A stretch of DNA of 49,858 nt, from assembly GCF_002954385.1 (NCBI RefSeq), contig NZ_MQVY01000007.1, positions 19,887 to 69,744 on the forward strand. Reading direction: 5' to 3'. Made by a program: the position numbers and the translations under genes. Source of the DNA: Tenacibaculum sp. SG-28. Its GTDB lineage: Bacteria > Bacteroidota > Bacteroidia > Flavobacteriales > Flavobacteriaceae. Positions 40,161 through 49,858 of this stretch are shown in pieces. The notes under the pieces were generated by a model, which was not told the DNA's origin, searched no databases, and saw only the letters and a program-made list of their open reading frames with translations. Every line of letters starts with the position of its first letter. Positions within the stretch are counted from its first letter, which is position 1.

Positions 40161-43100
40161 ATGAAAGACCAAGGACTATATTTGAGTGAGTTTGAAAGAG
40201 ATAATTGTGGTGCAGGTTTTATCTGTAACCTGAATGGAGAAAAATCGAATACGATCATACATAATGCTTTAGAAATTTTAGTAAAGCTAGAACATCGAGG
40301 AGCCGTTAGTTCCGATGGAAGAACAGGAGATGGTGCAGGTATTTTAATTGATATACCCCATGCCTTTTTTAATCGAGTGTGTTCCTTTACAATTCCTGCG
40401 GTTCGTGAATATGCTGTTGGTATGGTGTTTTTGCCAAAAAGCTCTAACCAATCGACGTATTGTATTAGCGTATTTGAACAAGAAATAGAAAAGCAAGGTC
40501 TTCGAATAATTGGATGGAGAGATGTTCCTGTAGACACCTCTTTTATGGGAAAAATTGCAGCACAAACCGAACCCAAAATAAGACAAGTATTTATTGATAA
40601 AAACAACGAAGCTATAGATGAACTTACATTCAACGCTAAATTGTTTGCTGCACGAAAAATAACAGAACATACCATCGCCAATTCTAAACTGTCACAAGCA
40701 GATTATTTTTATATTTCTAGCCTCTCTACGACAACACTTATATACAAAGGGTTACTAATTCCGGAAGACATCGGTAGGTATTATAAAGATCTTAAAGAAA
40801 CGGATGTGGTTACGCGACTAGCATTAGTACACCAGAGATTTTCAACCAATACCTTTCCTGCTTGGAGCTTAGCACAACCCTTTCGCTACATGTGTCACAA
40901 TGGAGAAATCAATACCCTGCGTGGCAATGTGAGTAGGATGCGCGCCCGAGAAGAATTGATGCAAAGCCCATTATTTGGCGAAGACATCCATAAAATATTC
41001 CCTATTGTTAGGGATGGAAAATCAGACTCTGCATCTATGGATTTGGTGGTTGAATTATTGCTGATGACAGGCAGGTCTTTACCAGAGGTAATGATGATGA
41101 TGGTACCAGAGGCATGGGAAAAACACCAAACCATGTCGGCAGATAAAAAGGCTTTTTACGAATACAATTCCTGTATTATGGAACCTTGGGACGGACCCGC
41201 TTCTATACCATTTACCGATGGAAATTATATTGGTGCGCTATTGGACAGAAATGGTTTACGACCATCGCGATACACGGTAACCAAGGATGGTTTTGTTATT
41301 ATGTCTTCTGAAATTGGAGTGGTTCAGGTAGCACCTGAAAATGTAGAGAGACATGGAAGATTAGAACCAGGAAAAATGTTCTTGGTAGATATGAATGCGG
41401 GGAGAATTATTGAAGATGAAGAAATAAAAACAAAAATAATCTCCGATAAACCGTACCAAAAATGGGTGGCAGAACACACCTTACCATTAGCAAAAGTTCC
41501 ATACAAGAATCACATTCCACCCATTGAACCAACAAACTACCATACCCGATTGCGCGCCTTTGGATATACCATTGAAGAGATAAATACTATTATAATTCCT
41601 ATGGCATCCTTAGCTAAAGAAGCTATTGGATCTATGGGAACAGATACTCCCCTAGCAGTACTTTCGGATAAACCGCAGATACTATATAACTATTTTAAAC
41701 AATTATTTGCCCAAGTTACCAACCCTCCATTAGATGGTATCAGAGAGGAACTGATTACCGACATAAGTTTGGCTATAGGAGGCGATAAGAATATTTTTGA
41801 TATAATTCCGGAACAAGCAAAAAACTGCGCATCAACAACCCTGTAATCTCTAACGATGACCTGCACAAGATAAAAAACATAGACCATCCAGACTTCCAAT
41901 CCGTTTCTATCCCAATTTTATATCCAATATCACAAGGCGTAAATGGCCTTGAAAAGGCATTAGACAACATACTTGTTGCGGTAGAGAAAGCAGTCTTTGA
42001 AGGCGCAAATATTATTATTCTTTCCGATAGAAATATCGATAAAGACAATGCACCAATTCCTGCGCTTCTTGCATGTTCTTTTGTACACCATTCGTTAAAC
42101 AATCTACAAAAAAGATCCAAATTTGGCATTGTATTAGAAACGGCTGAAGCAAGGGAACCGCATCACTTTGCTACGTTATTTGGCTACGGTGCAAGTGCCA
42201 TAAATCCGTATTTGGTTAATGAGATTATTCGCGAACAAGTAAGAACAAAGGTAATAAAGGACATAGACGAGGATACTGCCGTAGAAAACTTTAATAAAGC
42301 GATTGGAAAAGGACTCCTGAAAATAATGAATAAAATAGGTATTTCAACACTGCATTCGTACCGAGCCTCGCAAATCTTTGAAGCATTGGGACTCAAGAAA
42401 ACTTTTGTTGAAAAATATTTTCCTTTTACGCCTTCGAGAATCGGGGGTATTGGTTTGGTGGTTTTAGACAAAGACATTCAAAAGCGATTTGATAAAGCAT
42501 TTAAATTAGAAGACTACAACGCGGCGCTAGATTTGGAAATAGGTGGCGATTATCGATGGCGAAGAAATGGAGAAAAACACATGTTTAATCCAACAACAGT
42601 AGCAAAATTACAACAAGCAGTTCGTGCAAAAAGTAAAGAGAGCTATACAGTATATGCCGACAATATCAACAAGCAGAATGAAAATTTAATGACCCTTAGA
42701 GGTTTGTTTGAATTCCACAACCTAGATCCTATTTCTATTGATGAAGTAGAACCCTGGACAGAAATAGTTAAACGTTTTAAAACTGGTGCAATGTCTTATG
42801 GATCCATCAGCGAAGAAGCACATGAGAATCTCGCTATTGCGATGAATAGAATTGGCGGAAAGAGTAACTCTGGGGAAGGTGGAGAAAACAAACAGCGTTT
42901 CCTTAGAGAAGCAAATGGCGATTGGAAGAACAGTGCTATAAAGCAAGTTGCCTCTGGCAGATTTGGTGTGTCTAGTAATTACCTAACCAACGCCAAAGAA
43001 ATACAAATTAAAATGGCACAAGGTGCAAAACCAGGAGAAGGCGGACAATTACCAGGAGAAAAAGTACTTCCTTGGATTGCCGAAGTAAGAAACTCGACAC

Positions 43101-44671
43101 CTTATGTTGGATTAATTTCACCGCCGCCACACCACGACATCTATTCTATTGAAGATTTAGCACAACTAATATTCGATTTAAAGAATGCAAATAGGGAGGC
43201 TCGAATTAATGTGAAACTAGTATCGAAAGTTGGAGTTGGAACCATTGCAGCAGGAGTAGCAAAAGCCAAGGCCGATGTTATCTTGATTTCCGGATTTGAT
43301 GGCGGAACTGGTGCTTCACCACTTACATCACTCAAACATGCAGGATTGCCTTGGGAACTAGGTTTAGCAGAAGCGCAACAAACCCTAGAACTGAATGGAT
43401 TGCGAAACCGTGTGGTTTTAGAATGCGACGGACAGTTAAAAACTGGAAGAGATGTTGCAATAGCTGCGCTATTGGGGGCAGAAGAATTTGGTTTTGCTAC
43501 AGCCCCCTTGGTTGCCTCAGGATGTATCATGATGCGGGCTTGTCATCTGAATACTTGCCCTGTAGGAATTGCAACACAAGATCCTAAACTTCGAAAAAAC
43601 TTTAAAGGGACTCCGGAGCACGTAATCAACTTTATGTATTTTGTAGCAGAGGAGTTACGACAAATCATGGCACAACTTGGATTTAGAACCTTAAATGAAA
43701 TGATTGGGCAAACTCAAAAACTAAATCCCAACAAAGCCATAAACCATTACAAAGCTAACGGAATTGATCTTTCCGCTATTTTACACCAACCAAAAACTGA
43801 AAAAGTAACTATTAAATACAATACGGAAAAGCAAAATCACAACCTAGAAAATGTATTGGATACTAAAATTTTAAACGATGCAAAAGCTGCCATTATAAAT
43901 GCAACGGAAACTACTTTAGAGTACACCATTCAAAATACCGATAGAGCGGTTGGTGCTATTATAAGTAATGAAATATCCAAAAGACATGGAGAAAATGGCT
44001 TACCAAATCATACCCTCAACCTTAAATTCACCGGATCTGCCGGGCAAAGCTTTGGTGCTTTTGCCACTAAAGGAATAACTTTAACCGTAGCCGGAGAAAC
44101 AAACGATTATTTGGGTAAAGGACTCTCTGGTGCAACACTAATTGTTAAAAAACCAGAAAATGCCACCTTTGAAGCTTCGGAAAACATCATAACTGGAAAT
44201 GTGAGCTTATATGGCGCTACTAGTGGAGAAGCCTATATTAACGGTATCGCAGGAGAGCGATTCGCTGTTCGGAACTCTGGGGTAATTACAGTTGTTGAAG
44301 GCGTTGGAGACCATGGTTGTGAATATATGACTGGTGGTACTGTGGTAGTTCTCGGTAAAACAGGAAGAAATTTTGCTGCAGGAATGAGTGGTGGTATTGC
44401 ATATGTTTTTGATAAACACAAGGATTTTTCTAGTACGTTATGTAATACAGAAATGGTAGATCTTGACCCTTTAAAGGAAAAAGATTATGACGTATTAAAA
44501 GAGCATATTGAAACGCATGTAAACTACACCAATAGTGCACTTGGCAAAGCATTTATTGCCGATTGGGAAAATTGCAAACAATACTTTTTAAAAGTATTTC
44601 CAAGAGACTATAAGAAAGCATTAAAAAAGCTATCTAAACAAGAAATAATATTGAAAAAAATATCAGCATAA
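40161..44671 (+). CDS. gltB: glutamate synthase large subunit GltB, one frameshift as sequenced
   Basis: GltB makes glutamate from glutamine and 2-oxoglutarate. The frame breaks at a six-A run (41819-41824). With seven it reads [17 protein letters not shown] and continues with no stop into the rest, for 1503 residues, the normal size. The glutaminase nucleophile is the cysteine in DNCGAGF near the N-terminus. The FMN synthase domain has [15 protein letters not shown] and [17 protein letters not shown]. The 3Fe-4S cysteines are in [18 protein letters not shown]. The C-terminal glycine-rich beta-helix has [17 protein letters not shown]. The gap to gltD is two bases. Confidence 0.96.
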
Positions 44672-44673
44672 TT

Positions 44674-46130
44674 ATGGGTAAGATAGGAGGATTTTTAGAA
44701 ATAGAAAGAAAAAACGAAGGAGCAAAAACTGTACAGGAGAGAATTAATAACTACGAAGAATTTACCATAGCCTTACACGAAAAGGAATTACAAGAGCAAG
44801 GATCGCGTTGTATGGATTGTGGTATTCCGTTTTGCCACAGTGGCTGTCCTTTAGGAAATTTAATTCCAGATTTTAATGATATGGTATATCGAGGGGAATG
44901 GAAAAAAGCTTCTGCATTATTACATGCTACCAATAATTTCCCAGAATTCACCGGTAGACTGTGCCCTGCTCCTTGTGAAAAAGCATGTGTTTTGGGCTTA
45001 GTTGACAATCCGGTTTCTATAGAAAATATCGAAAAAAATATTGTAGAAAAAGCATTCTCGAATGGATGGATAGTGCCCGAACCTCCTAAAAAAAGAACGG
45101 GAAAAACAGTAGCAATTATAGGATCTGGCCCTGCAGGTTTGGCTGCAGCTCAGCAATTAAACAGAGCCGGACATAACGTAACCGTCTTTGAACGGGAGGA
45201 TGAAGTAGGCGGTTTGCTTCGTTATGGAATTCCAAATTTTAAATTAGAAAAACAAATTATTGATCGAAGAGTGTCCATTTTAGAAAAGGAAGGGATTATA
45301 TTTAAAACCAACGTAAACGTTGGGGTCAACTACGATGTAAAAAATTTAGATTATTTTGATGCTATTGTACTTTGTGGAGGTGCTACCAAAAAAAGGAGTC
45401 TCCCAGTAAAAGGAATAGACGCAAATGGAGTGCACCAAGCAATGGATTTTTTAACCCAACAGACCAAACAAATTTTTAACAAACCAATTAACGGTGCTAT
45501 AATTAGTGCGACAAATAAAAATGTTATCGTAATTGGTGGTGGTGACACAGGATCAGATTGTGTAGGTACCTCCAATAGACAGGGTGCAAAATCAGTTACA
45601 AATTTTGAAATAATGCCGAAACCACCAATAGGAAGAAGTGAAAAAGCACCTTGCCATATTGGCCAATCATCCTGAAAACTACTTCATCTCACGAAGAGGG
45701 ATGTGACAGAAATTGGCTAATTAACACCAAAGAGTTTATAACCGACAGTAATGGAAACCTTACCGCTTTAAAAACAGTTGAAGTGGAGTGGGAAATTGCT
45801 CCTGGAAAAAGACCAACCTTAGTTGAAAAAGAGAATACAGAAAAAATCTGGGCTTGTGACTTAGCGCTTTTAGCGCTTGGTTTCACAGGACCGGAGAAAA
45901 CATTAAGTGAACAGTTGGGTATAAACTTAGAGGAAAATAGTAATTATAAAGCTAACAACTACAAGACAAATATCCCTCATATTTTTACTGCTGGAGATAT
46001 GAGAAGAGGACAATCTTTAATTGTATGGGCCATATCTGAGGGTCGTGAAGCAGCACTTTCAGTAGATACCTACCTTTCCACAAATAGTTATTTACCAGCA
46101 AAAGGGAGCGGCAATTTACCTGGCGCATAA
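44674..46130 (+). CDS. gltD: glutamate synthase small subunit GltD, one frameshift as sequenced
   Basis: GltD passes electrons from NADPH to GltB. The frame breaks at 45653: with GG the sequence reads [20 protein letters not shown], giving 485 residues, the usual length. The N-terminal 4Fe-4S cysteines are in [17 protein letters not shown] and [15 protein letters not shown] and NADPH sites are [18 protein letters not shown] and [19 protein letters not shown]. Late [18 protein letters not shown] completes the fold. Last gene of the nitrogen operon. Confidence 0.96.
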
Positions 46131-46143
46131 ACCGATATCACAG

Positions 46144-46168
46144 CCACTTTCCTGTTTGGAGAAAGTGG
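46144..46168 (+). terminator. probable terminator after gltD
   Basis: CCACTTTC pairs with GAAAGTGG around a nine-base loop; only a weak T-rich tail (TTATTTA) follows. It lies between gltD and the convergent ZIP gene. Confidence 0.6.
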
Positions 46169-46206
46169 TTATTTACGATACCACTTTTAAATAATGAGAA
46201 CCTGCA

Positions 46207-46914
46207 TTAAATCACTTTTTCTCCAATAATACCAACTAAAAAACCTAAGGTTGCCCCAAGAGAAGTATTGTAATTATTTTGTAATTTACTTTCCGGGATA
46301 ATATCCTGAAAAAGCAAATACAAAATACCGCCACTGGCAAAGGTCATCAAATGCGCGGTTAAATCAGGATATTCCGACAATACAAAATGGCCTATTAATG
46401 CTGCAACAATTCCAAAAAAACTCAAAATAAAAAAAAGAAACAATGTCTTTCTAGCAGAAAAACCACTCTTTGTAAGATCTCGAAAAGAATTAAATGCCTC
46501 TGGTAAATTTTGAAGCCCTATAAACAATGCTAATAAAGTTGCCATATTAGTTTCAATAGCATATACTGCTCCAAGTGCTATAGACTCTGGAATAAAATCC
46601 ATAAGCATAGCTAGAAGTGTTGCTGTTTTACCTCCTTTTTTACCAAGGTAGCGATCTATGAACATAAACAATACTGCTCCTATGACAAAAGAAAATGCCA
46701 TTGGCAAAAGCTCCAATTCCTCCATGCCCTTTGGAATTAAAACTAATGCTACGGCAGAAAGAATAATTCCTGCACCAAAAGACATTAGCGTATGAATAAA
46801 TTGATATTTCGAAGGAGTATCCTCAAAATGAGCATCAAAATAGTAAGCTAATACTCCGCCAAAGAAAACAGTAATACCGGCAAGTAAAGACATTAAAACA
46901 ATAGATAGAATCAT
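46207..46914 (-). CDS. ZIP-family metal transporter
   Basis: A 235-residue protein with eight hydrophobic segments and the two ZIP metal-site helices, MDFIPESIALG and IGLQNLPEAFNSF, plus LLFQDIIPES at the end. ZIP proteins import Zn2+, Fe2+ or related ions; substrate cannot be told. It converges with gltD. The 230 bases upstream contain two competing hairpins (47050-47108). Confidence 0.88.
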   Translation of the reverse strand: MILSIVLMSLLAGITVFFGGVLAYYFDAHFEDTPSKYQFIHTLMSFGAGIILSAVALVLIPKGMEELELLPMAFSFVIGAVLFMFIDRYLGKKGGKTATLLAMLMDFIPESIALGAVYAIETNMATLLALFIGLQNLPEAFNSFRDLTKSGFSARKTLFLFFILSFFGIVAALIGHFVLSEYPDLTAHLMTFASGGILYLLFQDIIPESKLQNNYNTSLGATLGFLVGIIGEKVI

Positions 46915-47049
46915 TTTAAATCAAATCATGTAAAAATGCATAGATCCTTGTGCATCTTACTATTATTAAACTTTCTACAAGATAACTAGAAATTAAAAGT
47001 TATCAAAAGATATCTCGCAAGAGTTGCGCAAGTTACTTTCAAAAATGAA

Positions 47050-47108
47050 TGCCATGCTAAAAAACAGTACCACCAAAACGGTTTTATATGGCATGTACCA
47101 TTTTGGTG
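47050..47108 (-). promoter_or_regulatory. two overlapping inverted repeats between the lipoprotein and ZIP genes
   Basis: CACCAAAA (47071-47078) pairs with TTTTGGTG (47101-47108), extended by GG/CC after one mismatch. ATGCCAT (47050-47056) pairs with ATGGCAT (47088-47094), which lies inside the first loop, so the two stems exclude each other. On the minus strand a six-T run follows the first stem at a distance. It could be a terminator of the upstream lipoprotein gene or a switch in the ZIP leader. Confidence 0.35.
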
Positions 47109-47144
47109 ATCGGATTTAATATACCAGTTCGTTGCTGTATATCG

Positions 47145-48223
47145 TTATTCTACAACATACCTTCCAATATACGGAAGAATATCCCCGCCAATATATAAAA
47201 CACCATTGTTTTCCTTTACGGCTCCTGCCTCTGGAATAACTTCTCCTGTTGTATCACATAAGGAAGATATTATCTTTCCGTTCTCAGAAACATGTAAAAC
47301 AATACCGTATTCATCTTGCTTTGGCTGCATGAATTCCGGGAGAGCATAAATAAATTTTTTCATACCTTTTTAGCATGGATTTTATCTAATGCATCATTTC
47401 TTTTTGTAGAAAATCCAAGCCAAAAACTACCATCTTTACGCATAGAAATTCCATTGGGAAAACCTGGAAGATTGTCCATAAATATTTCTTTCTCTCCTTT
47501 TTTAGCTCCCTTTAACCAATATTTAAGAATTCGATATTTAGTTGTTTCTGTCATCAAAATAAAATCTTCATTTTTAGAAAGAACAACGCCATTACCAAAA
47601 TAAGTACCATCAATAAGTGTGGTGACTTTTTTAGTTTTTGGATTGTATTGGTATAATCCCCCATTTGGTTGTAGTTCTAAAATCAATTTTCTACCATATT
47701 GGATATCGTAGGGGGCGTCATGAGAGGTATTGGAAAAATAAATATTTCCATCCGTAGCAATATCAAGGCCATTGGGAATTAAGAAAGGCCTACCTTTTTC
47801 ATCTGTCTTGGCTAGTACTTTAACTTCCTTGTTTGGAGAAATACTTATAAGTCCTTGCCTATGACTTAAGGCTATAAGATTATTATTCGAATCAAAATGT
47901 AAACCAGAAACCCACGAACTAGCATCGTAAAATTCCTGAACAACTCCATTTGGAGAAATTTTTAGAATCTTCCCATCACTAAAATCTCGCTTACCAATGT
48001 GAACACCACAATACAGATTTCCATGTTGATCAAAAACAATATCTTCAGGACCGTACCACCCATTTAATGGAATCTTTGTGGCAGTTAGTAATTTATCATT
48101 AACCTCTAAAGCAGGTTTTGTTGGAGCCTGCCAGGCCGTAGGTTTTAATGCACACGACTGTATAAATAATATGGCTAAAAGGAAATTCCATAGTAGTATA
48201 CGATTTAAATTTTTTTGTTCCAT
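47145..48223 (-). CDS. strictosidine-synthase/SMP-30-like beta-propeller lipoprotein, one frameshift as sequenced
   Basis: A lipoprotein (Cys24 in FIQSCALK) with six-bladed propeller features of the strictosidine synthase-like/gluconolactonase group: GPEDIVFDQHGNLYCGV, NGLDIATDGNIYFSNTS, FGNGVVLSKNEDFILMTET, LPGFPNGISMRKDG. The frame breaks at a five-T run (plus strand 47367-47371). With six the protein continues KIHAKKGMKKFIYALPEF and ends PYIGRYVVE, 359 residues. These enzymes are usually lactonase- or esterase-like hydrolases, so the plant name should not be taken literally. The Crp/Fnr-type gene lies just upstream on the same strand. Confidence 0.82.
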
Positions 48224-48305
48224 GCTTTAACTTTTTTATGTTGAAAAGCAAAACTCCTTCGAAACATTGTAAAAAGCGTTTACCTATGTAAAGAATGCCT
48301 TACTA

Positions 48306-48884
48306 CTACTTCTTTTTTGTCAACTTATTTCTAAGTCTACTAAGTTGTGTTGCAGAAATACCAAGATAGGATGCGATGTGATATTGCGGTATTAATTGCT
48401 CTAAATTAGGAAATTTTTTTCTAAAAAGTAAATAACGTTCTGTTGCATTCATTAAAGCCATTTCCAACTCCTTTTTTTCCTTTTCTAAAAAATAAAATTC
48501 CGCAATCTTTCGACCCAATCTCTCTAAATCATGAAATTTTAAAAACAATCTTTCCAACGCTGCGTATTCGGCTACCCAAATTACACATTCCGTTAAAGCC
48601 TGTTGCGGTATTAAGTTCCGTTGCTTATTTAATAGAGAAGTATAAGCCCCTATCATACTTGGCCCTACGAAAAATTGCTTATTGTATTCTTTTGCTTCGC
48701 TGTTTGTAAAAAAGGCTCTTACCACTCCTTCTTCTAAAAATGCAATTTGCTTAGCATATTTACTCTCTTCAATAAAATAGGCATTAGCAGCTAAATGCTG
48801 CTTCTCAAAGAGTTTGGAGAGATGGTTCCAGGTATGCTCCGATATAGGAGAGATTTGGTTAATATATTGTTTTAGAAATTCCAT
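48306..48884 (-). CDS. Crp/Fnr-type transcription regulator
   Basis: A 192-residue regulator with a cyclic-nucleotide-binding-like N-terminal domain (ANAYFIEESKYAKQIAFLEEG near residues 33-53) and a C-terminal helix-turn-helix (QYHIASYLGISATQLSRLRN). It shares the C-terminal phrase YHIASYLGI with the regulator at 2801-3379, marking them as distant paralogs of the same flavobacterial subgroup. It lies 82 bases upstream of the strictosidine-synthase-like lipoprotein, a possible target. Confidence 0.87.
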   Translation of the reverse strand: MEFLKQYINQISPISEHTWNHLSKLFEKQHLAANAYFIEESKYAKQIAFLEEGVVRAFFTNSEAKEYNKQFFVGPSMIGAYTSLLNKQRNLIPQQALTECVIWVAEYAALERLFLKFHDLERLGRKIAEFYFLEKEKKELEMALMNATERYLLFRKKFPNLEQLIPQYHIASYLGISATQLSRLRNKLTKKK

Positions 48885-48977
48885 CGAATGGTATCCTAAT
48901 AATAGTTAAATCAATTGTAATACGAAAATAATTGGTAAAATCGAAATAAAGAACTGTTGTCATTTTATTTTAAATGC

Positions 48978-49355
48978 CTACATTATTTTTTTAGCCAAAT
49001 ATTTTTGTACCTCATATACATCAATACTCTTGTTGAACTTTTTACTAACGGAAGGGGTATTTTCACTAGAAATCCAAATTTTTAATTCGGCATCCAAATC
49101 AAATGTCCCTGCTGTTTCTAAGGAAATTCTTGAGATATTTTTGTAGGGTAAGGATTTATATTCCACTTTACTACCGGTTAAACCTTGTACATCAATAAGA
49201 ATTAATCGTTTACTAGTAAACATAAAAGTATCACGTAACAATTTAAAACCTAATTCAACAACTTCATTTTCAATGAGAAGCCGACCATATTTTTCGGTTA
49301 ATTTCTCCGAAGAAACCTCACTTGCATTTCCTATTAACTTATTCAATAATCCCAT
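48978..49355 (-). CDS. PH-domain (YvbH/DUF1696-type) protein
   Basis: A 125-residue soluble protein made of one bacterial PH domain: LIENEVVELGFKLLRDTFMFTSKRLILIDVQG, then VEYKSLPYKNISRISLETAG and ending in an amphipathic helix. Such proteins are small cytoplasmic, possibly membrane-associated proteins of unknown role. It starts four bases after the tiny membrane gene at 49360, suggesting one transcript. Confidence 0.82.
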   Translation of the reverse strand: MGLLNKLIGNASEVSSEKLTEKYGRLLIENEVVELGFKLLRDTFMFTSKRLILIDVQGLTGSKVEYKSLPYKNISRISLETAGTFDLDAELKIWISSENTPSVSKKFNKSIDVYEVQKYLAKKIM

Positions 49356-49359
49356 AAAA

Positions 49360-49542
49360 TCAACTCTCTTTTTCTTTTGTGTTAAATTGTAAAGTCAAAA
49401 ACATTGCGAAGATTAGCAGCGCATTTCCAATTATTCACAACCAAAATAAAATACCCATTTCATTAGAAGCAAATATAGAATTGAGAAGTATTAAAATAAA
49501 ACTAACAATAATTATAACCAATAGTATATTTTCTTTATTCAT
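49360..49542 (-). CDS. tiny two-helix membrane protein with an in-frame TGA
   Basis: Reading from ATG 49542 gives MNKENILLVIIIVSFILILL, then NSIFASNEMGILFWL and a TGA at 49437-49435. The same frame continues IIGNALLIFAMFLTLQFNT and stops at 49362-49360. A second hydrophobic helix straddles the TGA, and TGG (Trp) at this codon would restore a 60-residue two-helix protein. I read this as a single substitution, real or a sequencing error, rather than recoding. It precedes the PH-domain gene by four bases. Confidence 0.45.
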
Positions 49543-49858
49543 AGATTTGATGGTATAAAATTATAAATAAAAACAATCTACAATTTCTAATGACTTTCTA
49601 CAAATATAAATAATTAAACCATATGACAAGTAGTTAGAAGATATAGCATATGCCTTTTATAGTAAGAAGTCAGCGCAAAATATCAAATCTAAAAAGGAAG
49701 TATGCTATTTGCAACAGAAAAAGAGAACAATAACATACCAACAAAATGTAAACAATTAAAATCCTAATTATGTAAAAGCATAAATAGCACCGCTTATCAT
49801 ACCTGATAGAACACATTCAAAAATTGAAAAAACATTACAATACAAGAAAAAAATGCGC
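49543..49858. other. right-end stretch without a recognisable gene
   Basis: AT-rich sequence with no open frame of note and no clear repeat. It should contain the promoter for the membrane/PH gene pair, but no consensus -7 box stands out. Confidence 0.4.

Noticed and set aside
40161..46130. Reading gltB and gltD as genuine pseudogenes
   Set aside because: Each is repaired by one base and keeps all catalytic motifs; loss of both subunits by one base each is less likely than sequence error.
49360..49542. Selenocysteine or stop-codon recoding at the in-frame TGA
   Set aside because: The residue would fall inside a hydrophobic helix with no redox context, and I see no SECIS-like hairpin right after it.

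Overview
The window looks like a chromosomal segment of a member of the family Flavobacteriaceae (Bacteroidota). Pointers are the AT-rich sequence, the several TAnnTTTG-type -7 promoter boxes, and flavobacterial versions of many housekeeping proteins: Era, Der, a GAF-domain protein, ExbB/ExbD/TonB, NhaB, the Glu/Leu/Phe/Val dehydrogenase, PII-Amt and GltBD. A marine habitat is only a soft inference from the Na+/H+ antiporter and the alkylsulfatase.

Layout. 1-1763: right-hand end of a probable integrated element, with a tyrosine recombinase reading away from the 3' end of an initiator tRNA gene. 1902-5643: the GTPases era and der, separated by a Crp/Fnr-type regulator and a DJ-1/PfpI protein. 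5789-11588: a large GAF-domain protein, an HD phosphohydrolase fused to a Pycsar-effector-like membrane domain, msrB and selO. 11852-17819: an envelope cluster (lipoprotein alkylsulfatase, two paralogous outer-membrane channel-like proteins, a glycine-zipper protein and an Omp85-type barrel). 18735-26882: an unknown membrane protein, an XdhC/MobA-like pair, a META lipoprotein, a K+ channel, a very large lipoprotein (phosphoesterase, kinase-like middle, beta-barrel) and a DUF423 protein. 26865-35712, minus strand: a beta-propeller protein, two tandem tRNA-Val genes, exbB-exbD-tonB-folC, nhaB, an amino-acid dehydrogenase and anmK. 35898-37930: acyl-CoA dehydrogenase and a TruA-like enzyme. 38556-46130: nitrogen-assimilation operon glnB-amt-gltB-gltD. 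46207-49542, minus strand: a ZIP transporter, a strictosidine-synthase-like lipoprotein, a second Crp/Fnr regulator, a PH-domain protein and a tiny membrane protein.

The most important technical point is that twelve genes are split by thirteen apparent single-base deletions. Most lie in A/T homopolymers, and every one is repaired by adding one base, after which the gene is a whole number of codons. The broken genes include core genes (exbD, amt, gltB, gltD and the amino-acid dehydrogenase), so sequencing or consensus error is far likelier than real decay. I give these genes as full spans and state the break point.

The most interesting biology is (i) the 22795-26458 protein, which joins a calcineurin-type phosphoesterase, a middle region with kinase-like motifs and a C-terminal outer-membrane barrel; (ii) the HD-PycTM fusion with no neighbouring cyclase; (iii) the alkylsulfatase/outer-membrane cluster; and (iv) an 18-bp perfect palindrome in the promoter of the GAF-domain protein.
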